Assembly: GCA_036927565.1 (NCBI GenBank)
Contig: JAYESD010000001.1
Span: forward strand, 44,948,064 to 45,012,063
Source: Tuctoria greenei
Taxonomy: Eukaryota > Streptophyta > Magnoliopsida > Poales > Poaceae
Reading direction: 5' to 3'
DNA length: 64,000 nucleotides
Shown here: positions 11,518-22,554 of the stretch, in pieces
Position numbering within the stretch: position 1 is the stretch's first letter
Layout of the letters: the number at the start of each line of letters is the position of its first letter
Notes under the pieces: model-generated
Databases searched by the model: none
Seen by the model: only the letters and a program-made list of their open reading frames with translations
Told to the model about the DNA's origin: nothing
Made by a program: the position numbers and the translations under genes

Positions 11518-12850
11518 CTCGGAAGGTTTCCACACCAGTTAGCACGAAAACTCTTTTTCGGACGCTCAGGACTGGACCCTAGCGCCACTGGCATATCTGT
11601 TCCGAAAGGTTCCCCGGAGCTTGCTGCGATCGTCGACACTGCTTTGGTCGAGGTCCCCCTCGATCGGGAAGAACTTCCAGATCCAGAGCATTCAGCCAGT
11701 CCTGGTACTATAGTGACACGGCCAAAACTAGCACCCCGGGAGATGCCGATGCTGGAGTGGATGCCGCCATTGAAGACCTCCCCCTCTGGGGAGAAGGAGC
11801 CGCTGGGGAAGGAGCAAGCTTGACGGACCTCCCATCAGAGTGCTTCTGCTTCTTTTTCTGGCTCGAGGGCTCGGCCAACTCTTTGCCCTTGCCCGAGACT
11901 TCAACTCTCTATTCTGGGACAGAGGGGGGACCACACTCAGAGGCCTCGGATATCACCAACCCGGTGGTCGAACGCCTCTCGATGACACCAAGGTCATCAA
12001 GCACCGACATCTTACACCAGAGCTCCCTGCTGAACTCTGCTTCCATGTTCAGAAAGAGGAAAGCCGCCGACAGAGACAAATAGTCACCCTCGACGTCGAT
12101 GTCGTGCTGGAACTTCTTTAGGTGAATCTCCAAGGTTGCGCCTTCCAGGTTGGACTTCAAACCGGTTTCGATCCGGTCATTGTCCATCACGCTGTTGAGT
12201 GCCCAAGCAAGCTTCTCCCTCTTCTTCAGCGGAGCCCACCTGTTGGCCAAGAAGTTGCAAAATACCGCCTAAGGAGTCACCCCTCCTTCCACGCACTGGT
12301 GGATCCTGGTCGGAGCAGGGTTAAAAGCGTCCGACAACACCGGAACTTCGCTCCAAGCTGTGTCGACGTTGGGGAGGCCTATGGGCAACTCCAGCCTCTC
12401 ATGCTCCTCCACCCTAATGACGATCCAATACTTCTTCTAGTTGTCCCACTTGCCAGAAGGGAACGACCGCAAGCACTTGTACGGGCACTTCTTGCGCTTC
12501 ACAAAGTAGTAGAAGCCAAGGTACTCATCACTCTTGCCGGTGGTGTGGATGGTGAAGAAGGTGCGGAAGAGCTCGACACAGGGAGGGATACCCACCCACA
12601 TCTCGCAGAAGTGGACAAAGATCGACACCAAAATAATAGAGTGGGGACTGAGGTGGTACAGCTGCAGAACATATAAATCTAGCAGCATCAAGAGAAAAGA
12701 AGAAAAGGGTGGGATCAGTCCCACCATGGCGTACGCGGAGAAGTATACCATTTCGTCGGCGTGCTCCTTCTCGAATGGAAGCTTGTTGGCGTGGACCTGG
12801 TGATTGAAGAAGCCACTGGACCACCCCATAAGGGCCCGTACTTTCTTCAA
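11518..12850 (-). pseudogene. Antisense ORF of the Tat element, first part (gypsy-type transposon domain)
   Basis: The frame from 12850 down to about 11720 contains a hydrophobic block with P-P-F-S-S-F-L-L-M-L-L, L-Y-H-L-S-P-H-S and F-F-T-I-H (about 12700-12540). I recognise it as the plant domain called putative gypsy type transposon (PF04195). It then continues through a helical segment ending E-C-G-P-P-S-V-P-E (about 11912) and a Lys/Ser/Pro-rich linker. Stops fall near 12437, 12270 and 11909, and one frameshift near 11715 restores the frame that reaches the intron. An upstream start or exon beyond 12850 is likely, but I cannot place it. Function unknown; not a transposase despite the domain name. 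Confidence 0.7.
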
Positions 12851-13406
12851 GTTGCCGTCGGTCTTAAGTCAGCTCTCGCGGAGACCCAACTCCATCGTAG
12901 CACAAGCGGGGCTAGGGACAAAAAGCAAGCGAAAGTTTGGAAGGTTTGAATGCAAGATCGGATGAAGGCGTAAAGAACCCCCAAACGGTGCACGCTTTCC
13001 TTCTTAAGTAAGCCCCCGCAATGCTTGGATGGAAACCGCAGAGGAGCCGACATTACAAGTTAAAAACTTCACCCAGCCAATGACAAGGGGGCCCGGGGCC
13101 ACCCCGACGATCAAGTCGAGGTCCTTACCCAGGCGAACAGTTGTCATCAAGAAAGGCGGTAAACCCGAAGGCGGCGGCCTGACAGGGCGAGCGGAACCGA
13201 TACAATTTTTGTATTGGGAACCGGCGACCTTCAATTGCGTGAGATCCGCACGCTAAGATCTCACCTGCCGCATCCAGGATATGCCACGCGGCGGTGGTTT
13301 AACTACGGACTACTGCCAATGGCACATCCGAAGATCCTTGAAGATACAACTCAAAAATCAAAGGATGGACCCACCTCCGGCAAACTCCTCCCAAAAGGTC
13401 TCTCCC
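12851..13406 (+). other. Tat 3' untranslated region
   Basis: This is GC-rich sequence between the antisense ORF and the polypurine tract. It may hold the promoter and 5' end of the antisense transcript, but no clear TATA motif is visible on the minus strand. Nothing else is supported. Confidence 0.4.
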
Positions 13407-13428
13407 AGAGGTGGGCCCAGGGGGCCAC
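13407..13428 (+). other. Polypurine tract of the Tat element
   Basis: The run AGAGGTGGGCCCAGGGGGCC directly abuts the 3' LTR start at 13429. It primes plus-strand DNA synthesis. Its core CCAGGGGGC is repeated at 8992-9000. Confidence 0.7.
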
Positions 13429-14286
13429 TGTTGGTACCCTGTGTACCGTATACCCCTTGGGACTACAAAAAGACCAAAAGAGACTTCACGTGACCGAGTT
13501 GAAGACCTGCGAAGGCCCCACTTGTCATACGGGATTGGACATGCCTCCCATCTATGGTTAGCTCTGGTACGGCCACGTGTACACTGCAGCCGAAGCTATA
13601 CCCCACACATGAGATAGCTCCAGGCTAAACACTTGTATGGCACCCCCGGACCTAACCTCCGACAGAGGGAAGCTCTAGTACCGACACGTGTATATCTACA
13701 TCGGACCTACCCGTCCCAGACGGATAGCTCCGGAGCTGCCACGTGTCCAAACAGCCGGACCTTCAACCTTGGCAATCAAGCTGGTGAACCCCCAACGGCT
13801 CGGACCTCCAAGGGGCAATCAAAGACCTCAAGACCTGATTAAGTGTCATTAATACCATATTAATGACACACGACCAGTAGGCCCTTAATACTAGTAACAG
13901 CACTGTCAGGTCCCGTTACCACGCTATTAAGGATAATTAATCTCATTGATTATGTATTAAACATTAGTAACCACCGGGGCCACATGTTGGGCTGGGCTAA
14001 CTGTGTAACGACCAGTCCTTGTACTATAAAAGGACTGGTCGATGACGACAGACAAAAGGGGCGAAAAAAGACACACATACAGTCCCTGACTGAAAGCTCT
14101 TAGACGCTCAATACAACAGCTACACATCTCGTGGAGTAGGGTATTACGCTCAGGCGGCCCAAACCACATAAATCCTTGTGTCCAATTGCCATCTTCTTTG
14201 GAATATCTGCGCACCCAATACTGAACTACAACTTCTTGATCCACTAACGGTAGTATCAGTAGAATTGCCGGAAAAACACGCCGACA
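13429..14286 (+). repeat. 3' LTR of the Tat element (858 bp)
   Basis: This matches 1295-2152 end to end with the same length and termini. Its own TATA box lies at the corresponding place (about 14025). The flanking ggctt at 14287 completes the TSD. Confidence 0.95.
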
Positions 14287-14291
14287 GGCTT

Positions 14292-14376
14292 CGAGGAGCT
14301 TCTCCACTTTTAGGTTCTTGTCATCATCAACCTTTTCTTGGTTGTTGCTATTGTGGATGTCCTTCATGTCCGACAT
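14292..14376 (-). pseudogene. gag: N-terminal piece of element A gag
   Basis: The ATG is at 14376-14374 on the minus strand. The piece encodes about 28 residues rich in Asp, Lys and Asn, with E-K-L-L-E-A at its end. The Tat insertion cuts it at the ggctt TSD. Joining to 1289 after removal of the insert restores one continuous frame with no lost or gained base, which supports both the start choice and the insertion boundaries. Confidence 0.8.
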
Positions 14377-14415
14377 GATCTTCTTCGAGCGATTAGTCTC
14401 TTTCTTGAAGAACCT

Positions 14416-14427
14416 GCTCTGATACCA
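14416..14427 (-). other. Primer-binding site of element A
   Basis: On the minus strand it reads TGGTATCAGAGC, the complement of the initiator tRNA-Met 3' end used by most plant Copia elements. It starts six bases after the LTR end. Confidence 0.88.
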
Positions 14428-15202
14428 ATTGAATGTGGCCTAGAGAAGGGGGGGATGAATAGGCCTTTTTGAAATTTGTCGAAGCCTGCAACACTTAACA
14501 ACCAGTTCAAAACTAGAGATATGTGACTAGTCCGGTAAAGTGCGGACTAGTCCGGTGTGTACCGACTAGGTTGATAAAGTTTGATCGATTAATTTGATTC
14601 TTCGATGTATGCAGCGGAAATATATAGTCAAATGAAGTGTTGCAAAATTATGGACTAGGTATATCACAATTTAATCTTATATTTAATGATTCAACATAAA
14701 GTATGCAATAATGATTGAAACCCTAGATTGTTGTGATGAATAAGAAAGATAAACACCAAGCAAGACACAAGGATTTATCCCGTGCTTCGGCTCCCACAGA
14801 GGCAACCTACATCCACGTTGAGGAGTCCACAAAAGGACCGGGTCTTCTCCAACCCTACCCTCGTCAGATCGCCACGAAGGCCAATCCTCTTCCACTTATC
14901 ACAAAGGGTGAATAACCGAATTCAAAAGGGGCCTTCTCACACGTTGAGGGCTCCCCTAGATTACAACACGAAATACCACCAAGAACACACTCAAAAGATT
15001 ACAATGAAATCACAGGAGTGTGTTAGAGAATCAAACCAAGAGCTCAATGAGTGTTGAATGTGTCTCTCCAATGATCTAGAGTGTATCCTCAAAGGATTGA
15101 TCTTTGCTGCACTTAATTTCGTGGAGAGATGTGTTTTTGGAGGCCCTTGGTAGGTGTGACGGTGCTAGGGTTCGAGAGTGTTTAAAGTTGGGCCGTGCAC
15201 CT

Positions 15203-15212
15203 CTATTTATAT
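15203..15212 (-). promoter_or_regulatory. TATA box in the LTR of element A
   Basis: The minus-strand reading is ATATAAATAG. It lies about 40 bases downstream, in transcription direction, of the palindrome array that ends near 15251. Confidence 0.65.
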
Positions 15213-15248
15213 GGGGTTTCTAAAAGTGATCATTAGGGTTTAGAAAGA

Positions 15249-15735
15249 TCGGACCAGTCCGTGGTGGACACCGGACTAGTCCGGTGTGCTGTGTGTAGCA
15301 AACCCTAAGTGTCCCGAAATATCGGACTAGTCCGGCTAAGAGAGGACTTGTCTGGTTTCGCTTCTGGAATTTTTCGGACTAGTACGATAGTCATCGGACT
15401 TGTCCGGACATGTGAAACCCTAAGTGAATTGGGTGACAAGTCTGCACTTGGAGGACTTGTACGATTTAGGTCAGAGGGTTTTTCGGACTAGTCCGTGCTA
15501 ACATCGGACTTGTCCGATTTAGAACAGAATGAATATCGGACAAGTCCGATGGGATCGGACTTGTCCGATTTTGTGTGACTTGTGAAGTGTTTTGAGGACT
15601 AGTCCGCACTGGGGAGGACTAGTCCGATTCTAGTCAGAGAGATATCAGACTAGTCCGATGGATATCGGACTTGTCCGATTTTGTGCAGAGAGGATATCAG
15701 ACTAGTCCGGTGACATTCAGACTAGTCCGGTCTTG
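15249..15735 (-). repeat. Array of CGGAC-WW-GTCCG palindromes in the LTR of A
   Basis: I count about 18 copies in under 500 bases. Exact CGGACTAGTCCG, CGGACTTGTCCG and CGGACAAGTCCG are mixed with one- or two-base variants. Spacing is irregular (roughly 15-45 bases) and intervening DNA is not repeated. Sirevirus LTRs are known to carry CGG-centred inverted repeats upstream of the TATA box, and the position fits that pattern. Confidence 0.85.
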
Positions 15736-15995
15736 TATAACTTTGTGCAATGTGTGTATTTAATGGTGATTTAGCTCTTGGGGTGTGTTTCCTTAACACA
15801 CTCCATACACAATGATCTACTATTCTTCTTCCTTGAGCTCATTTCCACTTTGCTCCTCATTCTATTTTCTTTTTGGCACTTTGCTAATTTTGTTGTTAAA
15901 ACCTGTGCTCATCTCAACAAAGAGGTTAGGATCTCATCTGCTTGTCATAAATCATCCAAAATCCACAAGGGATTCCTAGATGCACTTTCAATATC

Positions 15996-16655
15996 ATTCA
16001 ATGTTTAGTTCCTTATTATACTTTGTGCATCTAGGCCTGATATCATGTTGAGGGTGTGTATGTGTGCATGGTTTCAAGCCACTCCGAGTATCACTTGACA
16101 ACCATAAAGAGAATCTTGAGATATTTAGTTGATACACCTAACCTAGGTCTTAGGTATCCCAAAAGGTCGGAATTCAATCTCATCGGATACTCCCATGCAG
16201 ATTATGTCGGATACAAAATGGATAGGAAAAGCACCTCTCAGGGACTTGCCAATTCTTGGGTAGGTACCTAGTGTTGTGGTCATCCAAAAAGCAAAACTCC
16301 ATTACCCTATCCACAGCCGAAGCGGTATGTTACAGCCGGAAGTTGTTGTGCATAACTTATTTGGATGCGGCAAACTCTTAGGGATTATGGTTACAAACTA
16401 AACCATATTCCACTCCTATGTGACAAAGAGGGTGCCATAAAAAGAGCCCATAACCCCGTTGAGCATTCTACAACTAAACACATTGAGATCCGGCACCATT
16501 TCTTGAGAGATCACTCCATCAAGGGAGATATTGTAATCTCACATGTTAGAACCGAGAAACAACTAGCCGATATTTTCACCAAGCCATTAGATCAGAAAAG
16601 ATTTTGTGATCTTAGGAATGAAATAAATATCCTTGATTCTCAAAATGTGGCTTGA
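15996..16655 (+). pseudogene. pol: End of RT and RNase H of element D
   Basis: The text resumes with the L-C-A-S-R-P-D-I-M-L block (about 16018-16047), the usual Copia motif before the RNase H. It continues with T-I-K-R-I-L-R-Y-L-V (about 16103), a degraded D-R-K-S-T-S (about 16222), the L-L-C-D-K-E-G-A-I block (about 16413), T-K-H-I-E-I-R-H-H-F-L (about 16477) and L-A-D-I-F-T-K-P-L-D (about 16563). Several frameshifts and stops are present (for example near 16010, 16271 and 16345). Upstream RT and integrase are cut off by the inserted element A. The TGA after N-V-A (16654-16656) is the natural end of pol. Confidence 0.85.
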
Positions 16656-17897
16656 AACGTTGCATATCTGATTACTAGTAGTATAGAACTTCACAATACC
16701 TGCACGATTTCGAAAAATTCTTCCCACCTAATTTTCACTCTAAAACTATTTGAAATATTAATTCTTGGTGAACTATGGTCATAGTATGATTGTTGTTTAC
16801 ATACTGACCATATTAATCAAGAATATTTGCTAAAACTATGTCCTTGTGACCAACATTAGGTTGTCTGCAGAGGCATACTATAAAGCATACTGGATAGGTG
16901 TAAAATTAGAGGATTTAGAGTAAGATACTGAAAAAGTAGAAAGAGAATAGTGTATAGAGTGTGCTTTCGAGGAAACAAGTGCGGATAGCCTTAGGCCTCC
17001 TCTCAAATCCACTTCAAAATTCTTACCTACATTCTCTGTTTGATCGGACAAGTCAGACCCTACAACGGACTGGTCTGGTGTTCCTGACATCTTGTGAAAT
17101 TTGACCATAGTTTGATGATTAAGTGTTTGTTGATCATGTCCTTCAAGGATATCTTCTACAATCATGTCCTAATCATCATCCAAAAGTCAAATTTTCAATT
17201 TGCCTTGTTTATCTTACCTGAACTCTCTGTTTGAATAAGTCTAGTCCGTGCTTCATACTAGACAAGTCTGCTACTCAGACAAGTCTGGCATTGGTCCGTC
17301 CCAACAAACAAGTCAGGGTATACCGGACTAGTACAGTGTTCCTGTGACTTAACCGTTGGATTCACCCTGAGTCTCTCTTCCTCTTCCTCACTCAAAACTC
17401 AACTCCCTCTCTCTCTCCTCACTCAAAATCTCAAGGTTATTTTTCGCCCTCTCCACCAAAAACTTCAATTCTTTTGAGGAGAAGGCTTGGAAGCACTTTG
17501 AGAAGTCCACCAGGACTTCTCCGCACTCGAGATACGTCCTACTCCAAGCATCAATCATCGTTTGGTAAACCCTAGCCTTAACCCTAAGTTTCAACTTTTC
17601 TTGGGTTTAGGTCAAATCTTTCTTGCGCTAGGACTTCCTTATCACTCAACATACTATACATTATCATTTCCTTGCACATTAATCTTAGTCCCAAAGATTT
17701 TGATGATTTTCAATTAGTTAGGGTTCATGCTGATGGACACCAGACTAGTTCGAGGCTTCATGTGGACAAGTCTGGTACATCGGACTAGTCCGCATAAACC
17801 ACAAACATGTTCGGTTGTTAACTGCATTGGCCCTACAATGTCGATTCGTTAAGATCTTTGGATTAATCCTTTTTATCCATTCTCATTCACTTTTACC
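16656..17897 (+). other. Spacer between pol and third ORF of element D
   Basis: No coding domain is seen. Scattered CGGAC/GTCCG palindrome variants occur in two patches, about 17044-17340 and 17744-17800. The stretch 17370-17430 is pyrimidine-rich (CT repeats). Such a spacer could act as the leader of the third ORF transcript, but no TATA box is evident. Confidence 0.5.
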
Positions 17898-18836
17898 ATG
17901 TCAGCTATCATGTCGGGCTCGGACGAGGGCATATTCAGCGAGCCGAAGCTCGAGGCAGAACGCCTTGCCTCAAAGCTTCTATTGGAGATTGAGAAATAAT
18001 GAAGAACAAAGTTTCAGCATGACAAAGTTGCTAGTGCCTTGCGTACAACCTCTCGATGAAAAGCTCTGACCAAGAAGCCCACTGAGAAGGGAAAGCAAGT
18101 TGCCAGTCAAACCGCCAAGGCTCGTAAAAGCAAAGACAAGGGGAAGGGTCCAACGAGGACCACGAGGCCAATTGGACCATTGGAGATGAGACCCCCGTTG
18201 CACGATTGTAATCATCATCCTAACGATGATGTTTTTACGGAGAAGGGAGCTGACAAAGCTTAAATGCTCAGGGAAGTCAATGTATACAACCTTAACAAGA
18301 TGGCGACGGATCCACGATTTTTGGAGCGATTTTCACTGTGACTACTACCAAAACGTGTATCTCCTAATGAAGACTCCAGTGGTAGTAAACCAACAGATTG
18401 ATTGGAGTATATAGAAGGCAAAGGGAATGAAGCTTTCCATCAGGTGATTGCTGCAATTGACAGACACTGCTTGAAAGATTTTCTGGGCTTCAGATACAAT
18501 TGGAACAATGAAGTCATAGCCCAGTTCTATGCAACATGCTACTTCACCAGGACAGGGGCCAAAGAAATTATTTGGATGACACATGGCACACGGTACTTGG
18601 TGGGATATGGAGAGTTCTCCTAAATGCTTGAGTTGGGCTGGTCCATGAACAACAGGCTCAAAGTTCACAATGTCCAGGCACTAGACAAGGATGAGGTTGA
18701 TTTTCGTTACGACACCAACTATCCTTTCAATGCTACCTCTACCAACTATATGAAGCCTTTCTTTGTTGTGTTGAACCGGGTGCTAAGGAAGACTGATGCA
18801 CCCAAAGATGGTGATGCGGGAAGCATTCAGGGCTTC
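17898..18836 (+). pseudogene. Third (env-like) ORF of element D, first copy, 5' part
   Basis: The likely start is ATG 17898, with a second in-frame ATG at 17910; the first 33 codons are Ser/Glu/Leu-rich and end at a double stop (17997). Further on, a Lys-rich stretch leads into a domain with V-N-x-x-I-D-W (about 18389), a Y-N-W-N-N-E-V-I-A-Q-F-Y-A-T block (about 18495) and V-V-L-N-R-V-L-R-K-T (about 18765). I recognise it as the putative plant transposon protein domain (I recall PF20167). Frameshifts and stops are frequent. Element E interrupts it at 18836 after G-F. In Sireviruses the ORF after pol is called env-like, but I see no signal peptide or membrane segment here. Confidence 0.72.
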
Positions 18837-20366
18837 TGTGAGGGATATGTGTGCTGAATACATTTGCATTTTAAATAAAAGTGAAGATTCATACGCAAAG
18901 TTTTTAATATTGCTAAAAAGCCCACTTCAGAATGTGTGAACATTTCTTATACATTGCATAGTGGCTGCTTTGTACTGTACGATCTTTGTATGTGCTGAAA
19001 TAATCGTGTGGCTGCTATGCTTTTCATTTGCAATGTTTCAAACTTGCTTTATACTTATGGGAAGATTTTCTTAGTATTCTTTTACTAAGATTTTTATGTG
19101 TTTTGGCTGGTCATTATGGACATTATCTTGCTATGTTTGCAACATGCTTATGTGAGGTGCTCACGTAAGGTGTTGTAGTTTTCGGAGTAACAAGAGTCAA
19201 GTTAAGGACTTGTGCTCGAAAGAATTGGTTGTTTGTTCATGTGCAGGTGTTGCTTGAGGTCAATACACGGCTGGTGATAGGATCCATTGAACTAGTCTTT
19301 AGGGAGAAGATGAGGTTCAACAACCAAGTTCTGGAGAAATTGTGGTTGAGTTGATCGGGAGGTCACACATCATGTTTGGGTCAAGAACAATGCATATGAA
19401 GGTATCGTAGATGTTGTTGGAAGGTGTTTGCATGTGTGCAATGAGTGCATGGATGTGGAAACATGGTTCCAAGGCGTGATGAAGAGAACTAGACGTAAAG
19501 TAATTGGTCAGAAAGGTCCAACCGACTGGATTATGCCTCACGCTGCGATTGAGGTCGTTATAGTTCATTTATGGAAGGTTTAGAGCTTGTTTTGGTTAGA
19601 TTTCATGGTGAGCACAAAGTTTATTTGTTTTAGGAATGTTTGGTACGTTTCTAAGGTGTTTGAAAGTCTTAAGATTGCTTCTATCGGCATATAGAAGAGT
19701 CTTGAGCAGTTATGGAAAGTTTCAGTTGAAACTGAGTAGGATTAGAATCCTAGTTTTGATTGGGTTGGCCTTATGGCTGGTTATAAAAGCAAGGGAGGCC
19801 AGAGCTCATGGAGGAACATCTTTGGTCTGTTCCTCTTGGGATCTATTGAATAAAAATCGTAGTTTTAGAGGAGCTTTTGTGCCTTGTTTGTCCGATTTGT
19901 TTTCGTCAAGTCTTTCTCGTCGAGTTTCTGCACAGCACTACGTTGTGTTGGTTTTTTTATCATAACTCGAGTTTTACAGATCCAATTGCCGTGATTATTT
20001 CTAGATTGTCTTCACAACTTGATTATCTATTGTCTGTGAAATTTTCACAGTCATTGGATTTGTGGTTTCTGATCTACTCAAGTTTCTTTGCAGTGTTGCA
20101 GATCTAGTTTTTTACTCACCTAGAACTGATTGACCCTTGTTCGATCTTTCGATCATAAATTGAGTTTTTCTCAATGGTTTCTTGTCATTCTTATTATTAC
20201 ATCTTCGTGACTTGATTCTTCACAATCTATACTGGTTTTGTCACGATTGATCACGTTTAGATTTGTCGCACATATCCGCTGAGGGGTTTTCATTGCTTCC
20301 GCTAAAAAAGTTTAAATATACTATTCACCCCTTCTCGTAGCTTTTCACGTGCTCTTTGATCCTACA
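18837..20366 (+). repeat. 5' LTR of element E
   Basis: It begins TGTGAGGGATATGTG and ends CCTACA directly before the PBS. A TATA motif, TTATAAAAG, lies at 19781-19789. Unlike the LTRs of A and D it lacks the CGGAC palindrome array. Confidence 0.92.
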
Positions 20367-20368
20367 AT

Positions 20369-20378
20369 TGGTATCAGA
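20369..20378 (+). other. Primer-binding site of element E
   Basis: TGGTATCAGA two bases after the LTR matches the initiator tRNA-Met complement; the next bases deviate (AC instead of GC). Confidence 0.85.
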
Positions 20379-20428
20379 ACAACAGTGCTCTAATCTCTAT
20401 GATTTGCACATATTTTTGGCTAATCAAC

Positions 20429-22281
20429 ATGGAGAAATACTCTGTAAAACCTTGTGTGTTCAATGGCATTGATTTTCAGGTTTGGAAGGCACGTATGGAG
20501 GCTTTCATCCAGGCGCAAGGCGTCACAATATGGGAAAAGGTGTACAAGACTACGACATGCCACCAAATGATCGAGTCATAGCTATGAACATGAGAGATGT
20601 TGACAACAACAACAAGGCGCGGAACTTGATCATACAAGGATTGACTCAAAGCGACTTTGATCGTGTTGCACACCTCCGATCTGTGTATGATGTTTCGAAA
20701 GCTCTATGTGATTATCATGAAGGATCCAACACTATCAAGGAGGTAAGACAAGACATGTTCAAGAAAGAATATATGCGATTCAAGATGCAACCTGGTGAGT
20801 CAATTGATGACCTCTTTGCTCGCTTTAATGAAATTCTCAACAACATGCGCGCAATGTCAACGTTAACTTTTCAGATACTGAGAATGCTAGGCAATTACTA
20901 ACTGCATTGGACATATCAAGTTGGGAGATGAAAGTTACATCTATTCATGAATCTACTGTAATGAGTACACTTACATTAGATGTGCTATATTCCAAGTTAA
21001 AAACTCATGAAATTGATATAATCTCATGTAAGAATCCCAACAAGTCTCTTATATTTGTTTCACAACGTGACACGCCTAGCCCTAGACAATCTTCATCAGT
21101 AGGTGCACTTGCTTTGCTGTCCTCTCTAACCCTTAAAAAGATTGTAGAGTTTCTGGAGGAGGATCTTGCACTCAACTCTACTCGATTCTCAAAAGCATTG
21201 CAAAATGTGAGAACAAGATGGAGAGGAAGTGCTGGTTCTCAACGATGCCTTAAATGTGGTAAGATAAGAATAAGAAGGGTTTTACAGGTCACCAATTGGT
21301 AAACAGTTTTATCTCTGCACTTCAAGAACTTGGCTCAAGCGATGTGGACATCAGACGTGACGAAGATGAAGAAAATTTGGCAAGTATGTGCTTCATGGCA
21401 GGCAACTCAAGATCAAGTATGGAGGAGGCAGAACACAACATCAACAATGAAGATGTATGTTCCACTCGTGAAGAAATGTGCGATGCTATTTCTCGTGCCA
21501 CTGTTATACTCAACAAAAAGGACAAAAAACTTAGTGATAATGCTGTTAAAATTGAATCACTAGAATCTAAAATTAATCATTTAAAAACTTTGATTCCTAG
21601 TGATGATTCTTGTTCCTCATGTGAGCTTATATATATGAACAATTGTCCTCTTTAAGAAGTTCACACACCTTCACATTTGATAAACTTGAAATTGAGAAGA
21701 ACAAAAAGCTTTCTACACTTAATGATAAAAACATAAAAGATGCTAGTTGTTCTACAATTGATTTGCATTGTTCTACTTGTGATGATCTTGATAAGAAACT
21801 ACATGATGCTATGGATGAGATTTCTGTTTTGAACAATGCTTTACGTTCTCATGAAGTTAAATATTATTCTAATTGCAAAATAAAAGGAAAAACTTCATGT
21901 GAAGATTGTCTAGACTTGTCTAATAAACTTGATAACATACATAGGACACTAGATCGATTTTGTAATAGGAATAAGAACCTAAACTTGCTGCTGAATTTTT
22001 CCAAGTCTTGCAATGATAAAACTGGTTTAGGTTTTGATTCTCATGCTCATGCTAACACACATCCACCTAAAATTATAAAGTCATTAGGAACTAGTTTGAT
22101 TCAAACAATTCCTAAACATAAAGAAGTGGTTTTCAAATCTGTAGGGGTGTTGTCTCATTCAGTTTCTAATAAACATGTTGCTTGCTCATCTAGACATGAA
22201 CACAAAGTTAAAATTAATTGTACCTACCGTGGTAGAGATGGTCATGTTATAGATTTTTATTATAGATTAGAAAAACAATAG
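20429..22281 (+). pseudogene. gag: gag of element E, broken
   Basis: ATG 20429 opens a Copia gag, with F-Q-V-W-K-A-R-M-E-A (about 20477), a D-N-N-N-K-A-R-N-L-I block (about 20601) and Q-P-G-E-S-I-D-D-L-F-A-R-F (about 20787). The frame breaks near 20560 and 20880. A first knuckle survives only as C-L-K-C-G (about 21245), and a second as C-T-Y-R-G-R-D-G-H (about 22219), where one Cys has become Arg. Between them (21300-22000) is a long Lys/Glu/Asp/Ser-rich helical region. The length is greater than a minimal Copia gag, as in Sireviruses. The product would have been the particle protein, with the knuckles binding RNA. Confidence 0.78.
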
Positions 22282-22554
22282 AAAAAATAAAGAATGCAAG
22301 TTATATCTCATAACTCTTATGCAAAATTTACTGCACATGCTGAATCAAAAGATAGAAATATGCAACCTGTTGTAATGAGTCAAAAACATGCAAAGTTTGC
22401 TCCCAAACCTACTATTTTTCGTTCTACACATGTAACACCTCATAAGTCAGTAGTTGGGTACAAACCTCAAACTTTGGCTCATAAACCTGCTGTTTTATCT
22501 CAGCTTTCGCGTGTTATTCCCGCTGGACATCGTGTGACTCAGTACTAGATTTCT

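Larger units (their letters stand above)
1295..14286 (+). mobile_element. Ty3/Gypsy element, Tat-like lineage, full length with both LTRs
   Basis: Two LTRs of exactly 858 bp (1295-2152 and 13429-14286) start TGT and end ACA. They are flanked by the same 5 bases, ggctt, at 1290-1294 and 14287-14291. Internally the order is PBS, gag, protease, RT-RNase H, a second archaeal-type RNase H, integrase, then a long ORF on the opposite strand and a polypurine tract. The second RNase H and an antisense ORF after integrase are known hallmarks of the plant Tat group. A hand comparison of the LTRs finds roughly 55 differences (about 6%), mostly transitions, so the insertion is neither fresh nor very old. 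All ORFs carry stops or frameshifts, so the copy is not autonomous. Confidence 0.93.
1..15990 (-). mobile_element. Copia element A (Sirevirus-like), 5' half, interrupted by a Tat element
   Basis: Read on the minus strand, the order is LTR (15990 to 14434), a tRNA-Met-type primer-binding site, a short leader, then gag, which runs off the left edge of the window. The Tat element at 1295-14286 splits gag. The LTR end (a CTCTAGGC-type terminus after a pyrimidine-rich stretch), the LTR start TGAAAGTGCATCTAGG and the gag type fit Sireviruses. A lies in the opposite orientation inside the pol of element D; the bases flanking its right end are atatc, and the other side is outside the window. The rest of pol and the second LTR are not visible. 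Lineage assignment is by recognition, not by a search. Confidence 0.82.
14434..15990 (-). repeat. 5' LTR of element A (about 1557 bp)
   Basis: On the minus strand it begins TGAAAGTGCATCTAGG at 15990 and ends CTCTAGGCCACA at 14434, next to the PBS. Both termini match those of the element D LTR (TGTAAGTGCATCTAGG and CTCTAGGCACA), so A and D belong to related families. A TATA box and a large palindrome array lie inside. The second LTR is outside the window, so the left-hand boundary cannot be confirmed by comparison. Confidence 0.85.

Noticed and set aside
12437..12850. Antisense Tat domain as a DNA transposase
   Set aside because: The plant domain name mentions transposon, but there is no DDE triad and the position is that of the Tat antisense ORF.
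15249..15735. Palindrome array considered as a CRISPR array
   Set aside because: Units are only 12 bases, spacing is irregular, repeats vary, and there are no cas genes; the setting is a plant LTR.
15778..16008. 76-residue hydrophobic ORF as a membrane protein gene
   Set aside because: It is read antisense through the start of the LTR of element A and crosses the insertion boundary.
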